DNA of 64,000 nt from assembly GCA_964490705.1 (NCBI GenBank), contig CAZBCG010000015.1:1-64000 (forward strand), given 5' to 3'. The notes beneath the pieces are model-generated. The model searched no databases. It worked only from the letters and a program-made list of their open reading frames with translations, and was not told where the DNA came from. The stretch is from Fodinibius sp964490705. Lineage in GTDB: Bacteria; Bacteroidota; Rhodothermia; Balneolales; Balneolaceae. Position numbers and translations under genes: made by a program. Positions 16,985 to 25,210 of the stretch are shown piece by piece. How positions within the stretch are numbered: the stretch's first letter is position 1; each line of letters begins with the position of its first letter.

Positions 16985-17075
16985 TCAACCACCCCTGCCC
17001 TGTGAAATTGGGCTCTATTCCACAGGGCCTGCGCCCCTCCTTAAAAAGGAGGGATATGGTGGTATGAAGATATAG
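16985..17075. repeat. Intergenic repeat with two hairpins (CCCTGTG and CCCTCCTT)
   Basis: GCCCTGTG (16997-17004) pairs with CACAGGGC (17021-17028), and CCCTCCTT (17035-17042) pairs with AAGGAGGG (17046-17053). They are flanked by CCACCCCTG and by AGGGGTTGGG. This GC-rich block stands out from the surrounding AT-rich spacer between the DUF3857 gene and tsaB, and looks like a dispersed repeat element. Either hairpin could end transcription of the pyrC operon. Confidence 0.6.
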
Positions 17076-17198
17076 AGGGGTTGGGTCTGCTGGGTTTCTG
17101 GGTTATAATATAAATCAGATATGTCTTATGACCCTAATTTTGATTATTCTTTGCAAAACTTATGTGTTCTCTCCGGTTAAATACTCAAAATCTTTTGT

Positions 17199-17855
17199 AT
17201 GCTTTTAGCTTTAGAAACAGCCACAAATGTATGCTCGGTAGCACTTTTTGGTGGAAACTCGGTGTATGAAAAGCGTGTAGAGCGGCGCGGCTCGCACTCC
17301 GAACAGCTGTTTCTTTTCATCGAAGAGTTGCAGGAAGAACACGGTTTTGAGATAGCCGATCTGGATGCACTGCTCGTCAGCGAGGGACCGGGTTCTTACA
17401 CGGGATTACGGATTAGCGCCAGTGCGGTCAAAGGGTTGCTTTTTCAAACACAGGTGCCGCTTATCGGCATCAATACGCTGGCGTCTTTTGCGATGCAGGG
17501 CGTTAATGATTCAGCCACTCCTCAAACTATTCATAGCATTATTGATGCGCGACGCGTGCACGTTTACCATCAAGAGTTTAAGTACCAGGAGGATAAGCTA
17601 TATTCGGATGACGAGGTGGAGGTCATTCCCATCGAGGCGTTTGAGGATATGGTTCGTGCCGATGATATCGTTGTGGGAACCGGCCTGAAACGCATAAGCG
17701 ATGCCGTCAAAGAAAAAGCCACAGTTTTTGGTCCGGATGAAATTTCAGCAGTATCGCTTATCAGGCTTTACCAATCAGGATTTGAGCAGTTTTATCATCA
17801 AGAAGAGCCCGAATCGTTTGAGCCGAAATATTATACTTCCAACCAAGTAAATTGA
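17199..17855 (+). CDS. tsaB: tRNA threonylcarbamoyladenosine biosynthesis protein TsaB
   Basis: A 218-residue ASKHA-fold protein. It has the LALETATNVCSVAL start, a GSHSEQLF segment and the SEGPGSYTGLRISAS motif (about 66-80) that define TsaB (YeaZ). It partners TsaD and TsaE to make the t6A modification next to the anticodon of ANN-decoding tRNAs. TsaB has no catalytic metal site itself; it scaffolds TsaD. The length is usual. tsaD and tsaE are not in this window. Confidence 0.93.
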   Translation: MLLALETATNVCSVALFGGNSVYEKRVERRGSHSEQLFLFIEELQEEHGFEIADLDALLVSEGPGSYTGLRISASAVKGLLFQTQVPLIGINTLASFAMQGVNDSATPQTIHSIIDARRVHVYHQEFKYQEDKLYSDDEVEVIPIEAFEDMVRADDIVVGTGLKRISDAVKEKATVFGPDEISAVSLIRLYQSGFEQFYHQEEPESFEPKYYTSNQVN

Positions 17856-17947
17856 TCTCGGAAACTGGGAAAAGACAGTAGTCATTTGAACTTTTATTGG
17901 TGTATTGGTTGTAGGATAGTAATACACAACGAAATCAAGAAAGAGAC

Positions 17948-18907
17948 ATGAAAATATCACAACAATCATTGGGTCTGTTTTTCTTTTTACTAATGTTTGT
18001 CTTGGGATCGTTTTTACCCATCGATTTTAACGATTCACAGTTGTCCAGAAAGTGGTCTAAAACACAAAAGTCTGACGCCATTAATGCAGTCATTGGGGAT
18101 GAGAGTTACGTTGCCACTTATGGACATGCACCTGTCTCATCTACATCTGAAAAGAAACGGATTACTACACATTTGCAATATGTAAAGCAAAAGTTGTTGC
18201 AACGGGATGTGAGCCATCTTACGAAATCACAAAAACAGCGACGCCAAAAACATTTAAACCGGCTGGAAACCTATATACAGCGTGGAGAATTTCCGCAGAA
18301 TAATGCATTTGCCAATCAGCATCGGCCGAACTTTATTGATCGTGAGGGACGTATTTGTGCGGTGGGCTATCTTATTGAGCAGAGCATGGGGCGCGAGGTC
18401 GCCGAAAAAATTAACGGCAAATACCAGTATGAGTATGTACTCGAAATGGAGAGTCAATTGCTCAAAAATTGGGCCGAACGAAATGGATTTACTCTTCGAG
18501 AGCTGGCAATGATTCAACCCGCCTATTGTTTTAGCGATGGATGTGCTCGTCAGTCCGTTATTCCAGATAAAATCGGTAGATCTACGGAATCGATCCTGAT
18601 TGGAGCTAACGTTGGTTTTACTGTAATCAACGGCATGTTGGCATTAGAAAAATCAGGTAACCTCGTTTCTTCCTCTGCCGGCGTAGCCTTGGGTGCGTCC
18701 ACTGTTGCTTTGGGATTGACGAATCACTCCAACTATTCTACGGCCGATTACATCACCGGTGGCATTGCGATGGCTACGAGCGGCTGGTTGCTGTATTCCG
18801 TGCTCAACAAAGACAAAGAACCGTCTAAACAAAATCTTACCGTGGCTCCGGTTGCCAGTCCGCAATATGATGGCAACGTAGGACTAAGCCTGAACTATCG
18901 TTTTTGA
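17948..18907 (+). CDS. Secreted protein of unknown function with a CAVGYL-type domain
   Basis: A 319-residue protein with an N-terminal signal or anchor (SLGLFFFLLMFVLGSF). The middle part contains a conserved block, FIDREGRICAVGYLIEQ followed by YEYVLEME and LRELAMIQPAYCF (about 127-197). The same pattern (Asp-x-x-Gly-x-x-Cys-Ala-Val-Gly) occurs in secreted proteins of several phyla, but I know of no assigned function. The final third has hydrophobic stretches and ends in NVGLSLNYRF, an aromatic end of the kind seen in outer-membrane beta-barrels. It stands alone between tsaB and the convergent ltrA gene. Confidence 0.6.
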   Translation: MKISQQSLGLFFFLLMFVLGSFLPIDFNDSQLSRKWSKTQKSDAINAVIGDESYVATYGHAPVSSTSEKKRITTHLQYVKQKLLQRDVSHLTKSQKQRRQKHLNRLETYIQRGEFPQNNAFANQHRPNFIDREGRICAVGYLIEQSMGREVAEKINGKYQYEYVLEMESQLLKNWAERNGFTLRELAMIQPAYCFSDGCARQSVIPDKIGRSTESILIGANVGFTVINGMLALEKSGNLVSSSAGVALGASTVALGLTNHSNYSTADYITGGIAMATSGWLLYSVLNKDKEPSKQNLTVAPVASPQYDGNVGLSLNYRF

Positions 18908-18943
18908 TATTTTTTGTTTCTGTTGATTACAGATCATTGCACG

Positions 18944-20137
18944 TTAATTAACCTGTTGTCGCTGCTTGTTGACGCTTTTCTGATGTGAAATTACCACGCC
19001 AATCGTAACCATAGCTATAGTAATAAATCCCGTTAAGAGGATAGGCCACGGGGAAAATGTGGTCGCCAGTACTGCGGCGGTGGCTACCGTAAACAGAATG
19101 GCATAAGACGGTCGGTTTTGTTGAAATCGGACGTGTAAAAACCACAGCATGCACAAAAAGAGAGCTACCGGAATAGTGATGGTAGCGGCAACTCCAACAT
19201 CACTTAGCGCTGTCTGTTTTGTAATGTGATCAATATTGACTGCCAGTCCGGCACCCACCGCTGCAATCGAGGCAAAAATAAAATAGTGTCCATAGCCCCA
19301 CAAAATCGGAACGCGAATGGAAGCCAGAAAATCTTCAGCTTGTTTAGAAAAATAGAGCCACCACATCGAAAAAAGGATGAGCAATCCCCCGGTTACTACA
19401 TGCAGCATAGCATCAAATGTTGTTCCCTGCTGATCCAGGGCAACCTGTACGGCGTGGGTTGAGGAAAGTACCGATTCGCCCAACACGATGATCGTCAGCA
19501 GTCCGTATCGTTCTGCAATATGTCCGGGATGCCAGGGCGTTTCTTTCATATATTCAGCCCAGGTGGGAACCGCCAACTCTATCAGAGCCATGGTAGCAAA
19601 TCCCCATACCGGCCAATAATTTGTGATGAACATGATACCCCATCCAACCATCGCTACGCTGATTCCGATAGCATATCGTAGATTTGTAGATCTTCGATCC
19701 GGATCATGGATTGCTGCCCGTATCCACATGCTCACCAATCCCGATCGCATGACCAGATAACCGATGAATATTACATTGAAGTTTTGCTCAGCGAATCCAC
19801 GCTGAACACCGGCTGCAAGAATCAGGGCACCGGTAATTTGCACAAAAGTTGCAATGCGGTAGGGTACATCATCATTGTCGTAAGCCGAAGCAAACCAGGT
19901 AAAATTCATCCAGGCCCACCAGATGGCAAAAAACACCATAGAAAAGCTGATAATGCCCGAAGCGATATGATCTTCAGCAAGGGCATGATGCAGTTGGGTA
20001 GCCGCCTGCGCAATGGCAACTACAAAACAGAGGTCAAAAAATAGTTCTAAAAATGAGGCTTGGCGGTGTTCTTCATTGGGATTGCGGGGATTCATGGACT
20101 GAATCCAAAATGTATTCGATTCTCCTTGATTTGGCAT
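18944..20137 (-). CDS. Low temperature requirement protein A (LtrA) family membrane protein
   Basis: A 397-residue integral membrane protein with about ten TM segments. The family signature SFLELFFDLCFVVAIAQ is at about 28-44, and a GHIAERYGLLTIIVLGES segment is at about 195-212. The family takes its name from Listeria monocytogenes LtrA, needed for growth in the cold; the biochemical role is unknown. The first Met is used, though an internal Met at residue 16 is nearer the conserved part. It lies downstream of the cupin gene on the same strand, with a 113-base gap. Confidence 0.85.
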   Translation of the reverse strand: MPNQGESNTFWIQSMNPRNPNEEHRQASFLELFFDLCFVVAIAQAATQLHHALAEDHIASGIISFSMVFFAIWWAWMNFTWFASAYDNDDVPYRIATFVQITGALILAAGVQRGFAEQNFNVIFIGYLVMRSGLVSMWIRAAIHDPDRRSTNLRYAIGISVAMVGWGIMFITNYWPVWGFATMALIELAVPTWAEYMKETPWHPGHIAERYGLLTIIVLGESVLSSTHAVQVALDQQGTTFDAMLHVVTGGLLILFSMWWLYFSKQAEDFLASIRVPILWGYGHYFIFASIAAVGAGLAVNIDHITKQTALSDVGVAATITIPVALFLCMLWFLHVRFQQNRPSYAILFTVATAAVLATTFSPWPILLTGFITIAMVTIGVVISHQKSVNKQRQQVN

Positions 20138-20250
20138 TGTTGCTATATGTTTTTTGAATGTATGATGAGCACTGCCCGAAATGTTACATTCTATTATAGC
20201 TGATCAGGTTGAAACTTTAAAGCGAGATATGTCAGATGCCTCGGCCTCGA

Positions 20251-20601
20251 TCAATCGAGCGTTACAAATACCGAAGTGCGGGGCTGGTTATTTACCGCTT
20301 TACTTTTGTGGCCTTGCCCCGTGGTATCTTCTACCAGCAAAATATCACCCGTTGAAAAACGTCTTATTGTGCCATCTCCAATTTCGACATCAACAGCACC
20401 GTCCAGCATGATGATGTATTGCCGCCGCGGAGCATTATGCCAGTCGTAGTCGTAATCGGGATCTGTTTTGCGAAAGATAAGTCCGGTGGCCTCTACCAGT
20501 TTTGAGAGATGTCCGATATCGCCTGCATTTTCAAGTGCTATTTCAATATCTTCAAAATGAGACTCATTGTCGTCACCGGTATAGAGTCGTGTTATAGTCA
20601 T
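20251..20601 (-). CDS. Small single-domain cupin protein
   Basis: A 116-residue protein. ATG at 20601 (MTITRLYTGDD) is preferred over an upstream in-frame Met because the upstream part overlaps the reductase gene. The cupin core is visible as QYIIMLDGAVDVEIGDG and RRFSTGDILLVEDTTGQGH, with conserved Gly and late His positions. Metal ligands of the first cupin motif are incomplete. It starts 10 bases after the FMN reductase gene, so the two are very probably co-transcribed; it may be an accessory protein of the same redox-stress group. Confidence 0.75.
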   Translation of the reverse strand: MTITRLYTGDDNESHFEDIEIALENAGDIGHLSKLVEATGLIFRKTDPDYDYDWHNAPRRQYIIMLDGAVDVEIGDGTIRRFSTGDILLVEDTTGQGHKSKAVNNQPRTSVFVTLD

Positions 20602-20611
20602 AATGGCTTGG

Positions 20612-21169
20612 TTATTTGAATTTGAGTACCCAGTCTTGCAGGGCTTCCATATATTTGCCCAGATATTTACGAGTAGCTTCATCTGTCAGGTTTCCGTCGT
20701 CATCAAACTTTTGATGGGCGCGATATACCAAGATTTCTGGCTGGGGCATGCAATATGAATTGGTAAACTCGAAAGCTTGCCGGAGCTGACTCTGACCACG
20801 TGCAGAACCCGTCATACCGGGAGAAGCACCCAGAATTCCAACCGGCTTCTCGTTGAGTGAAGCATCTTTGGCAGGACGTGAGGCCCAGTCAATAGCATTT
20901 TTTGTGACGGCCGGTACCCCGTGATTGTATTCCGGCGTTGCAATAAGTAAACCATCTGCTGTATTAATAGCTTCTTTGAATTCGGTCACCCGTTCCGGAT
21001 CTCCCTGTGCTTCCACATCGGCATTGTACAGCGGAATGTCCGCCAGATCGAAAATGTCAATGTCGAGAGCCGAAGGTGCCAGTTCCTTTGCCGCCCGCAA
21101 CAGGGCCTTGTTATAAGAACCTTGCCGAAGGCTGCCTGCAAAACCGAGTATCTTAATTTGTTGAGTCAT
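20612..21169 (-). CDS. NADPH-dependent FMN reductase / quinone reductase
   Basis: A 185-residue flavodoxin-fold enzyme. GFAGSLRQGSYN (about 9-20) binds the FMN phosphate, and ATPEYNHGVPAVTKNAIDW (about 77-95) is the family signature shared with chromate and quinone reductases (ChrR/YieF) and azoreductases. It should reduce flavin, quinones or similar compounds with NAD(P)H in the cytoplasm. Neighbours on the same strand are a cupin, a carboxylesterase and a ring-cleaving dioxygenase, a combination that suggests quinone or catechol detoxification. Confidence 0.88.
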   Translation of the reverse strand: MTQQIKILGFAGSLRQGSYNKALLRAAKELAPSALDIDIFDLADIPLYNADVEAQGDPERVTEFKEAINTADGLLIATPEYNHGVPAVTKNAIDWASRPAKDASLNEKPVGILGASPGMTGSARGQSQLRQAFEFTNSYCMPQPEILVYRAHQKFDDDGNLTDEATRKYLGKYMEALQDWVLKFK

Positions 21170-21230
21170 GTCTATAAAATTAAAGCATTTATGGATTAGT
21201 TATATTTTCTATTCCTTCAAAATCTTGTTT

Positions 21231-21330
21231 ACCGCAGAGAGAAACAGAGGTATTCGCAGAGTTTTATAGAGGCAAATAATTTAAAGATTCTCTGTGTAGC
21301 TCAGTGTTTCCTCGGCGTGACTCTGTGGTT
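21231..21330. repeat. Dispersed repeat, ACCGCAGAG...CTCTGTGGT type (copy 1)
   Basis: The element starts ACCGCAGAGAGAAACAGAGG and ends GTGACTCTGTGGT, so the outer ends form an inverted repeat; short CAGAG/CTCTG words recur inside. It occupies the gap between the esterase and the FMN reductase genes. A second copy lies at 25103-25191. Confidence 0.75.
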
Positions 21331-21363
21331 ATATAACAGTGCAATATCTCGCAATTGGTAAAT

Positions 21364-22037
21364 TTAGTTATGAAGAATATTTGCCATCATTCCGCGAATC
21401 GTCTTGATTTCATCCTGATTGATCGTATGTCCCATCCCTTCGTAAATCCGTTTTGTGACTTGGGCATTTAGCTTTTGCAGGATTTCTCCTGTTTCATCCA
21501 CGCGTTCTTTGGGGATATGCGGATCAGCGTCGCTGCATCCCAGAAATACCGGCGTCTGTTCCATCGATCCTGTATAATCGACTTATTGATGTTCGGACCA
21601 ATTAACCCGCCGCTCAGAGTTATAATTCCGCCTAGCTTTTGCGGATGACGGGCAGCAAATTCAGTAGCCAGACACGCACCCTGCGAAAAGCCGAGCAACA
21701 TGATATTTTCAGAGTCGATGCCTGCATTTTTCAGCGATTGTATTTGATCATAAATAGCCTGCAATCCGCTGTTTATACCCGGCTGATTTTTCTTTTTTGG
21801 TGCTAAAAATGAATACGGATACCAAGTATGATTTTGTGCCTGCAAAGCCACGTAATGAAAGTCCGGTTGGGCAAATTCATCAGCCAGGGGAAACATACTT
21901 TGAGCGGTAGCTCCGCGTCCGTGTACCATGATCATGGCAGCTTTGGCGCGCGAAAGCTGGGCACCATGCTCTTTGGGCTCTTGGTTCTGATGGGGTCCGT
22001 CAAAGGAATTATCAGGATCAACTCGGAATAATGACAT
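21364..22037 (-). CDS. Phospholipase/carboxylesterase family hydrolase, frameshifted (MhqD-like)
   Basis: An alpha/beta hydrolase split into two frames. The first part (22037 to about 21582) has MIMVHGRGATAQSM and the nucleophile elbow LLGFSQGACLA. The second part (about 21581 to 21364) continues in the next frame with the Asp block LGCSDADPHIP and the His block YEGMGHTI. Joining them at AAGTC|GATTAT (about 21579-21584) restores a normal protein of about 224 residues, so one base is missing. This is either a sequencing or assembly error or a recent pseudogene. The family includes Bacillus MhqD. It is followed on the same strand by the FMN reductase. Confidence 0.8.
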
Positions 22038-22115
22038 TTAATCTATTGGATCTCATTTAATGATTAGTTATCTGCATATTTCGTGTTGTGATACTAAGCA
22101 TTATTCAAATACGCA

Positions 22116-23048
22116 CTAAACGTTTATTTCCGGCAATCGTTTTTCAATCATCTCTCGTCGCGATTCCAGCCAGGGCGGCAGAATCAGCTTCTGGCCCAGC
22201 TTGTCAGGATCCTCATCCACATCATAACCGGGTCCGTCCGTTGCGATTTCGAACAGTACACCGCCCGGAGACCGGAAATAAACAGAATGAAACCAGTGAC
22301 GGTCGATAACTTCGGTGGGATTAAGTCCCATTTCGATTACCTTTTCCCTAAGAGAAGCTAGTTCGTCATCATTTTTAGCACGGAATGCTACGTGATGGAT
22401 GATCCCCCTTCCGTTTGCAGATGGTTTTTCTTCTCCCTCTTCAATAATTACCGAGCTTCCGATGGGAGCATCAGTAGTATAAAGCTTCCCATTTTCATCT
22501 TGGTCGGTTTCCCGGAATTCGAATATATTTTTTAAAACCTTGGCCGTAGGCTCAGTTTCTTTCAGGTGCAAGGTTGTTCCGTGAAACCCTCGAATGCCGT
22601 GCTCGGCAGGAATAATGCTTTCATCCCAGCCGGGCAATTGTGTAGCCTGCTCATCGAACACGAGCTCCAGCTGTAGCCGGTCGGGGTCCCGAAACCCGAT
22701 TCGTTGTTTTCCAAAACGATTGTAGGGACCGTCAAAGTCGATGCCTTCTGCGCCAAACCGTTCAGCCCAAAAGCCCATTGATTGTGGAGGAACAGCAAGT
22801 GATACCGTGACTGCTTCGCCCAGCCCGGGTTTCCCTTGGCGCGCCATCGGCCAGGGGAAAAAGGTGAGCCCCGAGCCCGGGCTGCCCTCCGCATTTCCGT
22901 AAAACAGGTGATAGGTGCCCGGGTCATCTTGGTTGACCGATTTTTTTACGAGCCTCATCCCCAGCGATTTGACATAGAAATCTGCGTTGCGCTGTGCATT
23001 GCCAGCTAGTACCGTAATGTGGTGAATTCCTTTGTGATGTTCCTTCAT
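22116..23048 (-). CDS. VOC-family ring-cleaving dioxygenase (MhqO/MhqA-like)
   Basis: A 310-residue protein made of two vicinal-oxygen-chelate halves: GIHHITVLAGNAQRNADFYV (about 7-26) and GFHGTTLHL (about 150-158). Probable metal ligands are His in GIHHIT, His in GIIHHVAF (about 216-223) and Glu in VLFEIATD (about 266-273). Proteins of this subgroup are annotated as ring-cleaving dioxygenases and are induced by hydroquinones in Bacillus (MhqA, MhqE, MhqO). The likely role is opening catechol or hydroquinone rings. It lies 78 bases upstream of the carboxylesterase and 47 bases after the DUF5996 gene. Confidence 0.85.
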   Translation of the reverse strand: MKEHHKGIHHITVLAGNAQRNADFYVKSLGMRLVKKSVNQDDPGTYHLFYGNAEGSPGSGLTFFPWPMARQGKPGLGEAVTVSLAVPPQSMGFWAERFGAEGIDFDGPYNRFGKQRIGFRDPDRLQLELVFDEQATQLPGWDESIIPAEHGIRGFHGTTLHLKETEPTAKVLKNIFEFRETDQDENGKLYTTDAPIGSSVIIEEGEEKPSANGRGIIHHVAFRAKNDDELASLREKVIEMGLNPTEVIDRHWFHSVYFRSPGGVLFEIATDGPGYDVDEDPDKLGQKLILPPWLESRREMIEKRLPEINV

Positions 23049-23095
23049 AATAATTTGGATTAGCAGTTACAATTTTATCTATGGGTTGTTTCTGT

Positions 23096-23995
23096 CTATT
23101 GTCTGAAATTTTCGGCATCCCAATTGGCTCTCTTGGCCCCGGCCTGATACGCACTTTCCAGAAAGTCGAGCATGGTTTGTTCGGGGTTATCTGCATTCCG
23201 AACATCATCATACATTAACAGGGCCATCGGGCTTCCATTTTGTTCTACCCACTCGGCGGCTTCGGGTTGCAGCGGTTCATGGTCAAGGCCTTCTGGCGAA
23301 GGATAAGTGTAAGAGTAGAAAGCAGGGTTGCGCACATCTTGATCACCCGGCCAGAATCCAAAGCTGATAACCTCGTGAGAATAGGCTTCTTGTTCTACTT
23401 GGCTTGCTTCGGACATATCCGGACCGCGTTTTCCTGAGAAACGAGTTACGGTCAGATCAAAACTATGCCAGTAAAGTTGCACTGGGCAGGTTTTTCCACA
23501 GAACTGACCGCTGAATATTTTAAAAATCCTGTCTGTATGTTTCAGAATTTGCCAGTAACGTTCAATAAATTCTTTATCATAAGAATTATGTTCTTCATCC
23601 TCGGCAAAAGGGATGGTACTTTCATGATCGAATGGTTTGGCCAGTATATTGACATCAATATTGAGTTCATCAAGAATAGTAAATAATTGCTTGTAGAATG
23701 AGGCTACGCTCAATCCATCATTCAGCAAAAAGCTTTTTTGAGTGCCTTCGCTGGTGGTTACACTTAGCTTGTGATTTACAAAATTGAATTCGATTTCAAA
23801 GAGTCGGCCATCAAGCGGGATCGAATCGGTGGTTAGTCCGCGGGTGCTAACGTATAACGGCACGTGCCACCAGTGATTTTGTTTGGGCATAAGCTCCATG
23901 CGGATTTTGCCCACAATTTGAGCAAATAGATGCAGGGTTATTTTGGTTGGTTCCCAATCCTTAAGCGGAAGCGGTGGATAAGATTTAGTTTTCAT
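23096..23995 (-). CDS. DUF5996 family protein
   Basis: A 299-residue soluble protein. Recognisable family blocks are PLKDWEPTKITLHLFAQIVGK near the start, HWWHVPLYVSTRGLTTD (about 41-57), a central region with PVQLYWHSFDL, and SFGFWPGD...FYSYTYP near residue 220-240. These match DUF5996, whose function is unknown. It is the first gene of the minus-strand group leading to the dioxygenase, esterase and reductase. No signal peptide or TM segment is seen. Confidence 0.8.
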   Translation of the reverse strand: MKTKSYPPLPLKDWEPTKITLHLFAQIVGKIRMELMPKQNHWWHVPLYVSTRGLTTDSIPLDGRLFEIEFNFVNHKLSVTTSEGTQKSFLLNDGLSVASFYKQLFTILDELNIDVNILAKPFDHESTIPFAEDEEHNSYDKEFIERYWQILKHTDRIFKIFSGQFCGKTCPVQLYWHSFDLTVTRFSGKRGPDMSEASQVEQEAYSHEVISFGFWPGDQDVRNPAFYSYTYPSPEGLDHEPLQPEAAEWVEQNGSPMALLMYDDVRNADNPEQTMLDFLESAYQAGAKRANWDAENFRQ

Positions 23996-24105
23996 AGTCT
24001 TTCATCTGATCTTTCTAGAAGCCTGGCGTTGTCTTATATGTACTCATTACTAATCCATTATAAATAAAAAAGATAATTAAAAGGTATATACTTTAATATA
24101 AAATA

Positions 24106-24124
24106 ATTCAATATTAAATTGAAT
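24106..24124. promoter_or_regulatory. Candidate operator palindrome ATTCAAT-n5-ATTGAAT
   Basis: A 7-base perfect inverted repeat spaced by 5 bases, in the AT-rich 251-base region between divergent DUF5996 and accD. Its size and spacing are compatible with a winged-helix regulator site. AT-rich sequence produces such palindromes by chance, so confidence is low. Confidence 0.25.
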
Positions 24125-24246
24125 ATGTGGTATTATATCTCGGTTATGTTGCAGGTAGGGGAAAAGACCAGCAAATAAAACATTTTCCCTTCGACCGATA
24201 ATCATTATTTTTGGGTTCCATTTACAGAAAATGAAAACGACTCTCT

Positions 24247-25098
24247 ATGGCTTGGTTTAAACGTAAGGACAAAAATATACAAACCGATCAGCGTAAAGAG
24301 ATGCCGGAAGGCGTCTGGGTAAAAGTGCCCAAAACCGGTGAAACGGTGCATCGACGGGAACTCGAAGACAATCTTTGGGTGGATCCGCTGAGTGGCTATC
24401 ACTTTCGTATCGGAAGTGACGAATACTTTTCTTTTTTGTTTGACAAAGGAAAATTCGAAGAGATCGGGCAGGATATCGTACCCACCGATTCGCTGGAATT
24501 CGAGGATCGCAAAAAGTACAGCGATCGCTTGGATGAGTATCAGGAAAAAACCGGCCACAGCGATGCCGTGCGTGTAGGTATTGGCAAGATGAACGACCTC
24601 GACGTGGTTATCACCTGTATGGATTTTGATTTTATTGGCGGCAGTATGGGATCGGTAGTCGGTGAACGCATTGGTATGGCTATTGATCATGCCCGAGAAA
24701 ATGAAATGCCGCTGATTATTATTTCGCAATCCGGTGGCGCACGGATGATGGAAAGTGTACTCAGCTTGATGCAGATGGCGAAAACATCAGCCAAGCTGGC
24801 ACAGCTCGAAGAGTCGGGGATCCCTTATATATCGCTGATGACCAATCCCACCACGGGTGGCGTAACGGCCAGTTTTGCCATGCTCGGTGACTTCAATATT
24901 GCAGAACCCGAAGCGCTTATCGGTTTTGCCGGTCCGCGCGTGATTCGTCAGACTATTGGCCGTGACTTACCCGACGGTTTCCAGCGCTCTGAATATCTGC
25001 TCGAGCACGGTTTCCTGGATTTCATAACGCCGCGTAACCAGATAAAAGGCAAGCTCACCAAACTGATTAAGATTCTTCTCCACAAGTACGAAGAATAG
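24247..25098 (+). CDS. accD: Acetyl-CoA carboxylase carboxyltransferase beta subunit, zinc ribbon lost
   Basis: A 283-residue subunit of the carboxyltransferase that makes malonyl-CoA for fatty acid synthesis. The crotonase-like core is well conserved: FDFIGGSMGSVVGER, SQSGGARMMESVLSLMQM, NPTTGGVTASFAMLGD and GFAGPRVIRQTIG. The N-terminal zinc ribbon is unusual. The four Cys of E. coli AccD (27, 30, 46, 49) are Val27, Thr30, Asp46 and Ser49 here, while the surrounding sequence (EGVWVK, RRELEDNLWV) still aligns. Zinc binding is therefore not expected. It is the only accD-like gene in the window, so it is presumably functional. The start ATG at 24247 opens with MAWFKRK, as expected. Confidence 0.92.
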   Translation: MAWFKRKDKNIQTDQRKEMPEGVWVKVPKTGETVHRRELEDNLWVDPLSGYHFRIGSDEYFSFLFDKGKFEEIGQDIVPTDSLEFEDRKKYSDRLDEYQEKTGHSDAVRVGIGKMNDLDVVITCMDFDFIGGSMGSVVGERIGMAIDHARENEMPLIIISQSGGARMMESVLSLMQMAKTSAKLAQLEESGIPYISLMTNPTTGGVTASFAMLGDFNIAEPEALIGFAGPRVIRQTIGRDLPDGFQRSEYLLEHGFLDFITPRNQIKGKLTKLIKILLHKYEE

Positions 25099-25102
25099 AT
25101 AT

Positions 25103-25191
25103 ACCACAGAGTCAGCAGAGGTTAACGCGGAGGTGCACAGAGTTTATTCATTGTATTTCTCTGCGAAGCCCAAAGTGTCCTCTGCGGTTAA
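25103..25191. repeat. Dispersed repeat, ACCACAGAG...CTCTGCGGT type (copy 2)
   Basis: It begins ACCACAGAGTCAGCAGAGG and ends GTGTCCTCTGCGGTTAA, so the ends form an inverted repeat, like the copy at 21231-21330. It fills the gap between accD and the peptidase gene and keeps an open frame upstream of the true peptidase start. Confidence 0.75.
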
Positions 25192-25210
25192 TCCATTCAT
25201 TTATAAGATC

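Noticed and set aside
25133..25210. Upstream extension of the DPP-IV-like reading frame
   Set aside because: The added residues are encoded by the CAGAG/CTCTG repeat, and the signal peptide starts cleanly at the ATG at 25211.
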